A DNA stretch of 25,597 nucleotides. Origin: CAYLHQ01 sp964628935 (GTDB taxonomy: Bacteria; Acidobacteriota; Polarisedimenticolia; Polarisedimenticolales; DASRJG01). The translations under genes were made by a program, and so were the position numbers. The notes under the pieces are model-generated. The model saw only the letters and a list, made by a program, of their open reading frames with translations, ran no database searches and had not been told where the DNA came from. Location: contig CAZVOE010000038.1 in assembly GCA_964628935.1 (NCBI GenBank), positions 1-25,597 of the forward strand, written 5' to 3'. Below, in pieces: positions 7,472-18,065 of the stretch. How positions within the stretch are numbered: position 1 is the first letter of the stretch; every line of letters begins with the position of its first letter.

Positions 7472-7618
7472 CTAGCCGTTCTTCGATTGTCGATCCTCCC
7501 GCTCCGCGGGGGGACATGCGCCGGACATTCAGGTCGGGACCCCCATGCGGGGAAGGATCCACCGGTTCAGCGCGAACCAGGCGCCGACGATCGCAGCGAT
7601 CACGAGGACGTCATGCAC
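7472..7618 (-). CDS. Putative small membrane selenoprotein (UGA read-through)
   Basis: A GTG at 7618, overlapping the end of the PII-like gene by 8 bases with a G-rich stretch upstream, starts a short reading frame. It encodes one membrane helix (VLVIAAIVGAWFALNRWIL, residues 4-22) and the motif LPRMGVPT. An in-frame TGA follows at 7531-7529. If read as selenocysteine, translation gives U30-MSGAC35 (Sec-x4-Cys) and a polar 13-residue tail ending at TAG (7474-7472), 48 residues in all. A SECIS-like hairpin lies at the right distance after the TGA. A redox or metal-binding role next to the RND pump would follow. The simpler reading is a 29-residue protein ending at 7529. GC at third positions falls after the TGA (about 13 of 18 codons, against 26 of 29 before), which counts somewhat against coding. 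Confidence 0.5.
7494..7514 (-). promoter_or_regulatory. SECIS-like hairpin downstream of in-frame UGA
   Basis: On the minus strand, TCCCCCCGC (7514-7506), loop GGA (7505-7503) and GCGGGAGGA (7502-7494) pair as 5 bp, one C-A mismatch and 3 bp. The loop starts 23 bases after the UGA and opens with GG. Bacterial SECIS elements are known to need a short stem-loop about 16-37 bases after UGA with a G in the first two loop positions, so the fit is good. Chance GC hairpins are common in this genome. Confidence 0.45.
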
Positions 7619-7915
7619 GGTGCACCCCCGCGATGGCCTTCTCCACGGGGAGTTGCACCGCGTGGAACCCCTCGCCCGGGGCGCAATGCCCGCGGTGCTC
7701 CTCGAGCGCACGGAGCACCGCGTCGGCCTCCGCCTCCTCGAGGGTCAGGAGGACGAGCGACGAGACACCGGGGTGGGCTCGCGTTCCGAGGTGGCGACCG
7801 GTGCTTCCCGCCCCGAAGACCTCCGGAACGAGCGTCCATCCCCGGAGTCCCATCCCGTCGAGCATCTCGAGAAGCGGGGTCGCCCCCGGCGCCGTGCAGA
7901 AGATCATCAGCATCT

Positions 7916-7919
<4 letters not shown>
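7611..7919 (-). CDS. PII-like protein of RND operon (PII-NG/DUF3240 type)
   Basis: A 102-residue protein resembling the PII-like group (PII-NG or DUF3240) found beside RND pumps. It starts MKMLMIFCTAP, has the central pattern 'VFGAGSTGRHLGTRAHPG' (T-loop region), a strand SSLVLLTLEEAEADAVLRALEEHR and ends with FHAVQLPVEKAIAGV, typical of these trimeric ferredoxin-like folds. Canonical GlnB uridylylation and ATP motifs are not seen, so it is not a nitrogen PII protein. The ATG at 7919 overlaps the RND stop in ATGA. PII-like proteins commonly sense nucleotides or metals and bind a membrane partner, so regulation of the pump is the likely role (inference). Confidence 0.78.
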
Positions 7920-11073
<3,154 letters not shown>

Positions 11074-11077
<4 letters not shown>

Positions 11078-12171
11078 CGCGAGGCTCCGGCAATCGACAC
11101 GGCCCGTCCGTCCTCGAGGTCGGCGGGGGGAGCCGTGACGATTCGCTCGCCCGCCGCCAGGCCGGTCAGCACCTCGACGCTCCCGTCGCGAGCGGCCCCG
11201 AGGGTGACCCATCGCAGGCGCGCGACGCCGCCGTCGTCCACCGTGAAGACGCCGGTCAGCGGGCCGCGGCGCACGACCGCGCTCTCCGGAACCGAGACGG
11301 CGGCGGTCTTCGTCCCGGCGTCCTCGGGGAGGCGGAGCCGCGCGAACATCCCCGAACGGAGAGTCCCGTCGGCGTTGTCGAGCACCACGCGGACGGTGAA
11401 CGTGCGCGAGCGCGGGTCGGCCGCGGGGAGGATCTCGTCGACAACGCCGGTCCGGACGGAGTTCGCGAGGGACGTCACGACGACCTCGGCCGGCGCGCCG
11501 GCCCGAAGTCCGGCGACCGCCGATTCGGGGACCTCGGCGACGGCCTTCATCCGGGAGAGGTCCTCCACGACGAAGAGCGGCATGCCGGGCGCGGCGATGT
11601 CTCCCGTCTCGACGTTCCGCCGCGTCACGGTCCCGTCGAAGGGAGCCTTCACCGCCGCGTAGTCGAGGTACACGGAGGCGGCGCGCACCCCTTCCTCGGC
11701 GGCGCGGAGCTGCGCGAGGGCGGCGTCGTGACCGGCGATCGCGTCCTCGAGGTTCTTGTCGCTCGCGGTCTGACGGGCGTGCAGGCGCTCCACCCGCTCG
11801 CGCGTCCGCCGCGCGTTCTCTTCCAACGCGCGCGCCGCCGAGACCGCCGCCTCGGCCTGCGCGCGCCGCGCGGCGACTTCACCGCTCGCGATCCGCGCGA
11901 GAACGTCTCCGGCGCGGACGGGGTCGCCCTCGCGTTTGTGGATCGACTCCACGCGTCCCATGAGAACCGTACCGGGCGTCGCCCTCCTGTACGGCTCGAT
12001 CCCCGCGGTCGCCTCGAGGCTCCCGGACCGGGGCGCTTCTTCGACCGTCGCGACCGGAGCCGCGAGTGGGGGGAGGGACCGGCCTGTCTCGACTTCGTGG
12101 CCGCCGCCGCAGGAGATCGCGAGAAGGCCCGCGGGGAGGAGAAGGGAGAAGCGGACGATGCGTCTCGTCAT
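11074..12171 (-). CDS. RND periplasmic adaptor (membrane fusion protein), lipoprotein
   Basis: A 365-residue adaptor. The N-terminus MTRRIVRFSLLLPAGLLAISC ends in a plausible lipobox Cys21, so it is probably lipid-anchored in the inner membrane. A lipoyl half with 'GRVESIHKREGDPVRAGDVLARI' follows, then an alpha-helical hairpin of about 75 residues rich in Ala, Arg and Glu. The second half (LDYAAVKAPFDGTVTRRNVETGDI), a beta-barrel domain (AEVPESAVAGLRAGAPAEVVV) and a membrane-proximal domain (VPESAVVRR...GVFTV) complete it. It joins the RND pump to the TolC protein encoded just upstream. ATGA overlaps occur at both ends, so all three components would be made together. Confidence 0.92.
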
Positions 12172-13559
12172 TGCGTGGACTCCGTGGTCGGTACGAGAGA
12201 ACGGCCGCTCGCGAGGTCGACGGCGGCCCGGGCGAGGGCGAGGTCGTGGGCTGCGTAGGCGCGGTTTCCCCGCGCGGCGGTGTCGGCGGCTTCGGCACCG
12301 AGAAGCTCGACCATGACGGCCATCCCCTCCGCGTACCTCTCCCGCACGATCCGGAGGGCTTCCGCGGCGAGGCTCGCCGCGGCCTCGGCGGTACGCAGGC
12401 GCTCGGCGGCGGAGGCCCGGTGCGCGAGCGCGGAGCGGACTTCGAGCCGGATCCCCTCGTCGAGCGCGCGCCGGTAGGCCTCGACGCGGGCGCGGTCGGC
12501 AGCGGCGCGCGCCGATTTCGCGCGCGTCTCGTTCCCCTCGAAGACGGGGACGGTGAGCAGCGCTCCGACCGACCAGTTGTTTCCGGTGTTCGTGAAGAAC
12601 CCGTCGCCGTTCCACTCGGCCTGCGCTCCGAGGCCGATCACGGGAAGACGGCGGCTCCTCGCCATCCGCTCGCCGACCTCGGCTTGCCGCGCCTGCGCGT
12701 CCAGCGCGAGCAGGTCTGCGCGCGCGGTCCGTGCCTCGTCGACGCGCTTGTCGGCGTCTCCGGCTTCGTCCCCCCCTTCGACGGCAGGAGGTTCGAGGGC
12801 GAACGCGCGATCCTCGGAAAGGCCGAGAGCCTGTCGCAAGGCGGCGCGGGAAACTACCACCCCCTCCTCGGCGCGGACAACGAGGGTCCGAACCTCGGCG
12901 AGGCGGACCTCCGCCTGCAACCGGTCGGAGGGAACGGCGGCTCCTTCCTCGACGAGCGCGCGCGCGAGGTCGACGTTCGCGAGGGCCGCCTTCTCCGCCG
13001 CCCGCGCGACCTCCCGCAACTCCTCGGCGAGGACCGCATCCCAGAAGGCGCGGAGCGCTCCGAATGCCACCTCCTCGCGCGTCCGCTCGCGCCGGGCGGA
13101 GGCAGCCTCCACCCCGAGCGCCGTCGCTTCCTTTCCGAGGGAGGTGCGGCCCGCGTCCCAGAGGTTCTGCCGGACGACGATGCGTTTGGCGACGTTCGTG
13201 AGTGGGTCGGGCTGGTTCAGGGTGTCGATCGCGAAGTCCGCGGGGCCGAACCGTTCCTGACCGAGCTTCGAAGCGAAGACGAAGGTGGGGTTCGTGGAGC
13301 GAGTCGCGTCGAGCACAGCGTCGATTCGCGGGAGCCAGCCGGTGCCCGCGAAGTCGTACTCCGCGGCGGCCGCGTCGATCTCGCTCTCGGCCGCCGCGAG
13401 GAACGGGTGGTTCTCGATGGCGATCGCCACGGCCGTCTCGGGGGTGAGCCGTTCGGGCATCGGGGGGGACCCCGAAGCGGACTCCTCCGCGACGACCGGG
13501 CGACCGAGGAAACCGGTGATGAGCAGGACGGAGAGCGCCCCGTAACGGGCCATCGACAT
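12168..13559 (-). CDS. TolC-family outer membrane efflux protein
   Basis: A 463-residue outer-membrane factor. A signal peptide is visible (MSMARYGALSVLLITGFLG, cut near VVAEE). The mature protein has two repeats of long amphipathic helices rich in Ala, Arg and Glu, as in OEP/TolC proteins. Recognisable segments are 'LTPETAVAIAIENHPFLAAAESEIDAA' near the start of the mature part, 'PVFEGNETRAKSARAAADRARVEAYRRA' before the second helical pair and 'GMAVMVELLGAEAADTAARGNRAYA' near the end. It is the first gene of the RND operon; GGGAGG lies 5 bases before the ATG at 13559, although the ATG two codons later would also serve. It could also serve the ABC exporter at 2192-6444, which lacks its own channel. 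Confidence 0.92.
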   Translation of the reverse strand: MSMARYGALSVLLITGFLGRPVVAEESASGSPPMPERLTPETAVAIAIENHPFLAAAESEIDAAAAEYDFAGTGWLPRIDAVLDATRSTNPTFVFASKLGQERFGPADFAIDTLNQPDPLTNVAKRIVVRQNLWDAGRTSLGKEATALGVEAASARRERTREEVAFGALRAFWDAVLAEELREVARAAEKAALANVDLARALVEEGAAVPSDRLQAEVRLAEVRTLVVRAEEGVVVSRAALRQALGLSEDRAFALEPPAVEGGDEAGDADKRVDEARTARADLLALDAQARQAEVGERMARSRRLPVIGLGAQAEWNGDGFFTNTGNNWSVGALLTVPVFEGNETRAKSARAAADRARVEAYRRALDEGIRLEVRSALAHRASAAERLRTAEAAASLAAEALRIVRERYAEGMAVMVELLGAEAADTAARGNRAYAAHDLALARAAVDLASGRSLVPTTESTQ

Positions 13560-13634
13560 CGTTCCCTCCCGGAGCGGCGGCCGCCCCTTCCGCCGAGGAT
13601 GCTAGCGCCGCGCGGACGGTCACGGGGTCGGGTC

Positions 13635-13662
13635 TTGAAACGGGAGATTCTTCCAATACTCT
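13635..13662 (+). promoter_or_regulatory. Possible promoter upstream of ECF sigma operon
   Basis: TTGAAA at 13635-13640 and TACTCT at 13657-13662 are 16 bases apart, in a short AT-richer stretch between the divergent tolC start and the sigma gene. It could read the sigma factor operon through the rhodanese remnant. The overlapping TGAAAC (13636-13641) resembles an ECF-type -35, so autoregulation is possible. Weak evidence. Confidence 0.3.
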
Positions 13663-13913
13663 TGCGCTCGGTCGACTTCTCCCGATCGCACGTCGCGACC
13701 CTGGAGGAGGTCCGACGCGGCGCGGCCGAGAGCCGGAAACCCGTGGAGGCGTTCCGGAAGGCCTACGCCGCGCTCGAGATCGGCCCCGAGACCGAGGGGA
13801 TCGTCTGCTGCGAGACGGGACGCATGGCCTCGTTCGGAGGGTCGACCCTCGAAGAACGTCTCGGCGACGAAAGGGTTCGCCTGTACGATAGCTCCTGGGT
13901 CGAGTGGTCGATG
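13647..13913 (+). pseudogene. Rhodanese (thiosulfate sulfurtransferase) domain remnant
   Basis: In one frame this stretch reads like the C-terminal half of a rhodanese domain: PVEAFRKAYAALEI, then the active-site loop region GIVCCETGRMAS (Cys-x-x-Gly type) and RLYDSSWVEWSM, matching the 'YDGSWxEW' end of sulfurtransferases. Upstream, SVDFSRSHVATLEEVRRG looks like the start of a second rhodanese domain, but the middle part with the usual Asp-Ala-Arg and Gly-His-Ile-Pro motifs is missing. No ATG with a ribosome site precedes it, and after WSM the frame runs on as a shadow of the sigma gene. I read it as a decayed or internally deleted gene. A short functional protein from TTG 13635 cannot be fully excluded. 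Confidence 0.5.
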
Positions 13914-13917
13914 GGAG

Positions 13918-14508
13918 ATGGACCGGACTGTGGAAGCGACGCACCCCGACGCGGAACTCCTGGAGCGGATTCGCCGCGACGATCCGGGGGCCTTCGAGGC
14001 GTTCGTGGACCGCTACGGCGATCGGATCTACCGCTTCGGCCGCCGGATGTGCATCGACTCCGAGAACGCGGCCGACGTTCTCCAGGAAACCCTGATCGCC
14101 GCCTACCGGTCCCTCAAGCACCTCGAGCACCCCGAGGCCCTCCGGTCATGGGTTTACCGGGTGGCCGGCAACGCCTGTCTGATGATGCAGCGCAAGCGTC
14201 GCCGCGCATCCGAGCGCGAGGTCCCGCTCGACGATCTCCTACCCTCCGGCGACGAGGGGCACGCCGTCGAGATCCCCGATCCGGCGGACCTCCCGGACGA
14301 GGAGGCCGCCCGCGCCCAGCTCGGCGAGCGGATCCAGCGGGCGATCGGTGACCTCCCGGAGCATTACCGCATCGTTCTCATCATGAGGGACGTGGACGGA
14401 CTCTCGACCCAGGAAACGGCGGAGGCCCTCGGCCTGGAGGTTTCCGCGGTGAAGATGCGGCTGCATCGCGCGCGGCTCATGGTCCGCAGGGCCCTGGAGG
14501 CGGCATGA
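13918..14508 (+). CDS. ECF-type RNA polymerase sigma factor
   Basis: A 196-residue sigma-70 factor of the extracytoplasmic-function class. Region 2 covers about residues 25-93 (AFEAFVDRYGDRIYRFGRRM, then NAADVLQETLIAAYRSL and LRSWVYRVAGNACLM). Region 4 covers about 135-190 with the helix-turn-helix LSTQETAEALGLEVSAVKMRLHRAR. Regions 1 and 3 are absent, as expected. The ATG at 13918 has GGGAG immediately before it, too close for ideal use; the in-frame GTG at 13930 (spacing 12) is an alternative start. The next gene, a zinc-binding anti-sigma factor, overlaps in ATGA. The signal sensed is unknown; the sulfur-related neighbours hint at redox or thiol stress. Confidence 0.93.
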   Translation: MDRTVEATHPDAELLERIRRDDPGAFEAFVDRYGDRIYRFGRRMCIDSENAADVLQETLIAAYRSLKHLEHPEALRSWVYRVAGNACLMMQRKRRRASEREVPLDDLLPSGDEGHAVEIPDPADLPDEEAARAQLGERIQRAIGDLPEHYRIVLIMRDVDGLSTQETAEALGLEVSAVKMRLHRARLMVRRALEAA

Positions 14509-14771
14509 GCGCGCACGAACACGGCGCCGACTGCCGGGACCTCGCGGCCCGGCTTTCCGAATACCTCGATCATGAGATCGAGCCCGGCGCCTGCGCCGAG
14601 ATCGAAGGCCACCTCGAGGACTGCCCGCCCTGCCGCGACTTCCTCGAGTCCCTGCGCAGGACGGTCGGTCTGGTCCGGGAAACCGCGATCTCCGTGGAAT
14701 TGATTCCCCAGGACGTCAAGAAACGGATTGTGGAGGCCTACCGCCGCGTGCGAAGCGAGCGGGGCGATTGA
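14505..14771 (+). CDS. Zinc-finger anti-sigma factor (ZAS type)
   Basis: An 88-residue soluble protein with the anti-sigma zinc motif His-x3-Cys-x2-Cys (HLEDCPPC, about residues 36-43). An earlier Cys (ADCRDLAARLSEYLD) could be the fourth ligand. This is the minimal ZAS/RsrA-like arrangement, in which zinc loss or disulfide formation releases the sigma factor. No membrane helix is present, so it would sense a cytoplasmic signal. It overlaps the sigma gene by 4 bases (ATGA) and ends 18 bases before the YgaP-like gene. The role follows from position and motif together. Confidence 0.88.
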   Translation: MSAHEHGADCRDLAARLSEYLDHEIEPGACAEIEGHLEDCPPCRDFLESLRRTVGLVRETAISVELIPQDVKKRIVEAYRRVRSERGD

Positions 14772-14789
14772 AGGAAGAAGGAGAGACCC

Positions 14790-14990
14790 ATGGACGTGAA
14801 TTCGTGGCTTCGTGCGATCGCGGGAACGTTCATCCTGATGTCGGTCGCGCTCGGCTGGTTCGTATCCCCATACTTCTACCTCTTCACCGCGTTCGTCGGG
14901 CTGAACCTCCTGCAATCGGCCTTCAGCGGATGGTGCCCGATGATGACGATCCTCCGAAAGGCCGGAGTTCCGGAGGTCTGCTCCCGATGA
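14790..14990 (+). CDS. Small YgaP-like (DUF2892) membrane protein
   Basis: A 66-residue protein with two hydrophobic helices (about 9-27 and 30-48) and the ending 'FSGWCPMMTILRKAGV', close to the pattern of the YgaP transmembrane domain/DUF2892 family (N-terminal RxxAGxxIL, C-terminal Gly-Cys-Pro). GAAGGAGAG lies about 5 bases before the ATG. In other bacteria this domain is fused to or beside rhodanese domains, and here a rhodanese remnant lies just upstream in the same operon. It overlaps the DUF302 gene in ATGA. Confidence 0.8.
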   Translation: MDVNSWLRAIAGTFILMSVALGWFVSPYFYLFTAFVGLNLLQSAFSGWCPMMTILRKAGVPEVCSR

Positions 14991-15397
14991 CCCATGCCAA
15001 CGGCAGCCAAGCGCTCGGCATCGGCAAAGACCTCTCCGTTCCCTTCGAGGAGGCCCTCGAGCGCGCCGAAATGCGCCTCAAGGAACAGGGCTTCGGGATC
15101 CTCACGCGGATCGACGTGAAGGCGACCCTCAAGGAAAAGCTCGGGGTCGACGTCGCACCCTTCGTGATCCTCGGTTCCTGCAATCCCCCGATCGCGCACC
15201 GGGCCCTCGAGGTGAAACCCGAGGTCAGCCTGCTGATGCCGTGCAACGTGGTCGTGCGCCGTCTCGGGGACGGAACGGTACGGGTCGAGGCGATGAACCC
15301 CGCTCTGATGGCCACGATGTTTCCCGAGGCTTCCGAACTCGAGCCAATCGCGGCCGAGGCGCGGGAGCGGATCGAAAAGGCGATCGCCGCACTCTGA
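14987..15397 (+). CDS. DUF302 domain protein
   Basis: A 136-residue DUF302 protein. The family pattern is clear: 'PFEEALERAEMRLKEQGFGILTRIDVKATLKEKLGVD' followed by 'FVILGSCNPPIAHRALEVKPEVSLLMPCNVVVRRLGDGTVRVEAMNP'. The Cys in GSCNP and the Cys in MPCN are typical. Function is not established; DUF302 genes often sit with sulfur-oxidation, rhodanese and DsrE-type genes. The ATG at 14987 overlaps the preceding stop (ATGA), making it the last gene of the sigma factor operon. Confidence 0.88.
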   Translation: MTHANGSQALGIGKDLSVPFEEALERAEMRLKEQGFGILTRIDVKATLKEKLGVDVAPFVILGSCNPPIAHRALEVKPEVSLLMPCNVVVRRLGDGTVRVEAMNPALMATMFPEASELEPIAAEARERIEKAIAAL

Positions 15398-15414
15398 CGG
15401 TGGCGCAACTCGGG

Positions 15415-15420
15415 GATAAT
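15415..15420 (+). promoter_or_regulatory. Possible -10 box close to the DUF72 start
   Basis: GATAAT (5 of 6 matches to TATAAT) ends 9 bases before the ATG at 15430, with no Shine-Dalgarno in between. Transcription would begin within a few bases of the ATG, resembling the arrangement at 2180-2192. No matching -35 box is seen. Confidence 0.3.
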
Positions 15421-15429
15421 CGCCCTGCG

Positions 15430-16422
15430 ATGCCCCGCAGCCGGCCGCCCCGTCTCTTCGACGCGCCTCCCCCCGAACGAGGCGGGCGCGGCGGCGTCGA
15501 TCCCGCACCCGTCGGGGAGGAGTTGCGCGCCGTCGCACGGCGGTTTCCACCAACGGTCCGTCTCGGAACGTCGTCGTGGTCGTTTCCCGGCTGGGCGGGG
15601 ATCGTCTACGACCGTGAGGCGAGCCAGACCTCGCTTTCGAAGCGGGGACTCGCCGCCTACGCGAAACACCCTCTCCTCCGCGCCGTCGGGATCGACCGGA
15701 CTTTCTACGCCCCGGTTGCCGCCTCCGTCCTCGCGGAATACGCCGCGGCGGTCCCCGAAGACTTCCGGTTTCTCGTCAAGGCCCCGCAAGCGGTCACCGA
15801 CCCCGTCGTCCGCGACGCCCGCGGCCGCGCGACAGGGGAGAACAATCCGCTCTTCCTCGACGCCGCGTGGACGGCGGATCGGTCGGTCGCGCCGTTCGTC
15901 GAAGGGCTCGGGGGGAAGGGGGGCGTCCTCCTCTTTCAGTTCGTCCCCCTCGGGCACCGAGCTTCCGACGACCCGATGGGCTTCGCCGGGCGCGTCGCCG
16001 CCTTCCTCTCCCGCCTTCCCCCCGGGGTCCCCTACGCCGTCGAGTTCCGCGATCGTGCGCTCGCGCGGGCCGAGGTCGCACGGATGGTCGCGGAGGCGGG
16101 AGCGACCTGGTGCTTGAACGTCCACCCGACGATGCCGCCGATTCCCGAGCAGCGCGCCTTCGCGAGCCTTCCCGAGAATCTCCCGATCGTGGTGCGGTGG
16201 ATGCTCCACTCGGGACTTCGTTACGAGGCGGCGCGCGACAAGTACGCCCCCTTCGACCGACTCGTGGACGAAGACCCGGAAAGCCGGAGTGCGATCGCGG
16301 ACGTCCTCGCCGATGCGGCGCGCGCACGGCGGATCGCGATCGCGATCGCGAACAATAAAGCGGAGGGATCGGCCCCCTGGTCCCTCTTCAAGCTCGCGGG
16401 GGCGGTCGTGGAGCGCGTATGA
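15430..16422 (+). CDS. DUF72 family protein (YecE-like)
   Basis: A 330-residue TIM-barrel protein of the DUF72 family. Signature segments are VRLGTSSWSFPGW at about 43-55, IDRTFYAPV (the Thr-Phe-Tyr motif), FRFLVKAPQAVT on strand 4, LLFQFVPLG, PYAVEFRDRAL and the C-terminal ARRIAIAIANNKAEGSAP. The biochemical function of DUF72 is not settled. The ATG at 15430 gives a 40-residue Arg/Pro-rich extension before the domain, so a later start is possible but none is better supported. The stop overlaps the next gene by 4 bases (ATGA), so the two are probably coupled. Confidence 0.9.
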   Translation: MPRSRPPRLFDAPPPERGGRGGVDPAPVGEELRAVARRFPPTVRLGTSSWSFPGWAGIVYDREASQTSLSKRGLAAYAKHPLLRAVGIDRTFYAPVAASVLAEYAAAVPEDFRFLVKAPQAVTDPVVRDARGRATGENNPLFLDAAWTADRSVAPFVEGLGGKGGVLLFQFVPLGHRASDDPMGFAGRVAAFLSRLPPGVPYAVEFRDRALARAEVARMVAEAGATWCLNVHPTMPPIPEQRAFASLPENLPIVVRWMLHSGLRYEAARDKYAPFDRLVDEDPESRSAIADVLADAARARRIAIAIANNKAEGSAPWSLFKLAGAVVERV

Positions 16423-18065
16423 AATCCAAGACCCCGGCGCGGCTTCTCGAGCGCCTCGAGCGGATTCACCGCACGTTCGGGGAGCGGTCGAGGATCGAGA
16501 AGCGACTCCTCGTCCGCGGGCTGAGGCGTGCGCGTTTCGAATCCGCCGAACGTCTCCGCCGCTTCCACGAGATCCTGTGCTTTCTCCGCGCCTACCCCGA
16601 CGATGCGGGCCTCCTCGTGGAGGTGGAGCGCGCCCTCTCCGGGTTCGAGCGGCGGGATGACGTCGTACGCTTTCGCGAGGCTCTGGCCGACTCCGGGATC
16701 GCGGGGACGCCGATCCGGTACCGCTTCTTCTGGCCGATGGCGCGGTGGCTCGCGTCCCGCTGGGCCGATCGCCTTCAGTTCGATCGCGACGAGACGCAGG
16801 AGTACGAGCCGCGCCTGCGCGCCGCCCTCGCCACCGTCAGCCCGTGGGTCGAAGCCGAGGCGGTGAAACGGTCGGAGGACGACACCTTCGTACTGGTCGA
16901 CCGCCTTCGCGGAGGATCGACCGACGCCGCGTGGTTTCTCCGGAGGATCGAGTCGCTGCCGGGAGGGCCGCTCGTGCGAGAGGCGATCCACGACGCCGTC
17001 GACGCCGCCTACGTCCTCGCGCCGGGGCGGGGCGGCCCGTCCCGGACGCTCGCGCGGGCCGAGGGGGCGCCGATCGTCTTCCGCGCCTCCCCGCTCGACC
17101 GCAGCCGGCCGGTCCTCGTGCGAGCGGTCGAGCGGCCACCCGCGGAGGTTCGGGCGCTCTCGCGAGCGGAAGGGGAACGCCTCGTGAACCTCGCCCGCGA
17201 GGCGATGGTCACGCGGAGCCGCGATCTCGACGCCTTCACGTGGGGGAATCCCAGGGACGTCGTCCTCGCGGACGACGGCGACGGCCTTTCCTTCGCCATG
17301 ATCGGCGTCCTTCCGGAGAGGCGGCTTCCCCTCCCCGCCGTGCACGGATGGCTGACGCTTCGGAACGGGGTCCCGATCGGGTACGTCCAGTCGGACACCC
17401 TCCTCGGAAGCGCCGAGATCGCGTTCCACACCTTCGAGACCTTCCGGGGAGGGGAGGCGGCGCAGGTTTTCGGGCGGGTCCTCGCGGTCGCGCGGCACGT
17501 CCTCGGCGCTCGCTCGTTCTCGATCGAGCCCTACCAGCTGGGAAAGGGGAACGCGGAGGGGATCGCCTCAGGGGCCTGGTGGTTCTACTTCAAGCTCGGC
17601 TTCCGGCCGCAGGACGCCGCGGTGAAACGCGTCCTTCGGGGGGAGCTCGCGCGGATGAAAAGGCGGCCTGACCATCGCTCCGGACCCGAAACACTGGAGC
17701 GCCTCGCGGCGGCGCACCTCTACTGGGAACCGGACCCCAGCGTTCCCGCGCTCCTTCCGCTGGTTCCCGCGCTCGGCCTCCGGATCGCGCCGGCTCCGGA
17801 GGACGCCGCGGAGCGCGCCGCGGAGCGCCTCCGACTCCGCTCGTTCCGCGGCTTCACTTCCGCCGAGCGGACCGCGTGGGAGCGGCTCGCGCCCGTCGTG
17901 CTCGCCCTTCCCGGGATTTCCCGGTGGTCCGGGCCGGAGCGACGGGCGTTCGTGGAAGTCGTGCGGGCGAAGGGGGCGGAGCGCGAGTCGGAGTTCTGCG
18001 AACGTCTCGCCCGCCATCGCAAGGGCGCCCGCGCCCTCGCGTCGATCCTCCGGGGGGGAACGTGA
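16419..18065 (+). CDS. Uncharacterised 548-residue protein with GNAT-like segment
   Basis: I do not recognise a named family. The protein is Arg-rich and mostly helical. Residues 305-398 look like an acyl-CoA N-acyltransferase (GNAT) core: VHGWLTLRNGVPIGYVQS (strands with the GxPIGY turn), a segment RGGEAAQVFGRVLAVARHVLG (pyrophosphate loop and helix in GNATs) and SIEPYQLGKGNAEGIASGAWWFYFKLGFRP, like the 'N..A..FYxKxGF' end of such enzymes. The first 300 residues and the last 150 carry no motif I can name. The ATG overlaps the DUF72 stop in ATGA and its TGA overlaps the hydrolase GTG, so it is the middle gene of a three-gene unit. An acyltransferase role is inference only. Confidence 0.8.
   Translation: MKSKTPARLLERLERIHRTFGERSRIEKRLLVRGLRRARFESAERLRRFHEILCFLRAYPDDAGLLVEVERALSGFERRDDVVRFREALADSGIAGTPIRYRFFWPMARWLASRWADRLQFDRDETQEYEPRLRAALATVSPWVEAEAVKRSEDDTFVLVDRLRGGSTDAAWFLRRIESLPGGPLVREAIHDAVDAAYVLAPGRGGPSRTLARAEGAPIVFRASPLDRSRPVLVRAVERPPAEVRALSRAEGERLVNLAREAMVTRSRDLDAFTWGNPRDVVLADDGDGLSFAMIGVLPERRLPLPAVHGWLTLRNGVPIGYVQSDTLLGSAEIAFHTFETFRGGEAAQVFGRVLAVARHVLGARSFSIEPYQLGKGNAEGIASGAWWFYFKLGFRPQDAAVKRVLRGELARMKRRPDHRSGPETLERLAAAHLYWEPDPSVPALLPLVPALGLRIAPAPEDAAERAAERLRLRSFRGFTSAERTAWERLAPVVLALPGISRWSGPERRAFVEVVRAKGAERESEFCERLARHRKGARALASILRGGT

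Noticed and set aside
12172..14130. Upstream extension of the RND adaptor frame through tolC and beyond
   Set aside because: The lipoprotein signal at ATG 12171 and the 4-base overlap with tolC fix the start; the extension is a shadow of tolC.
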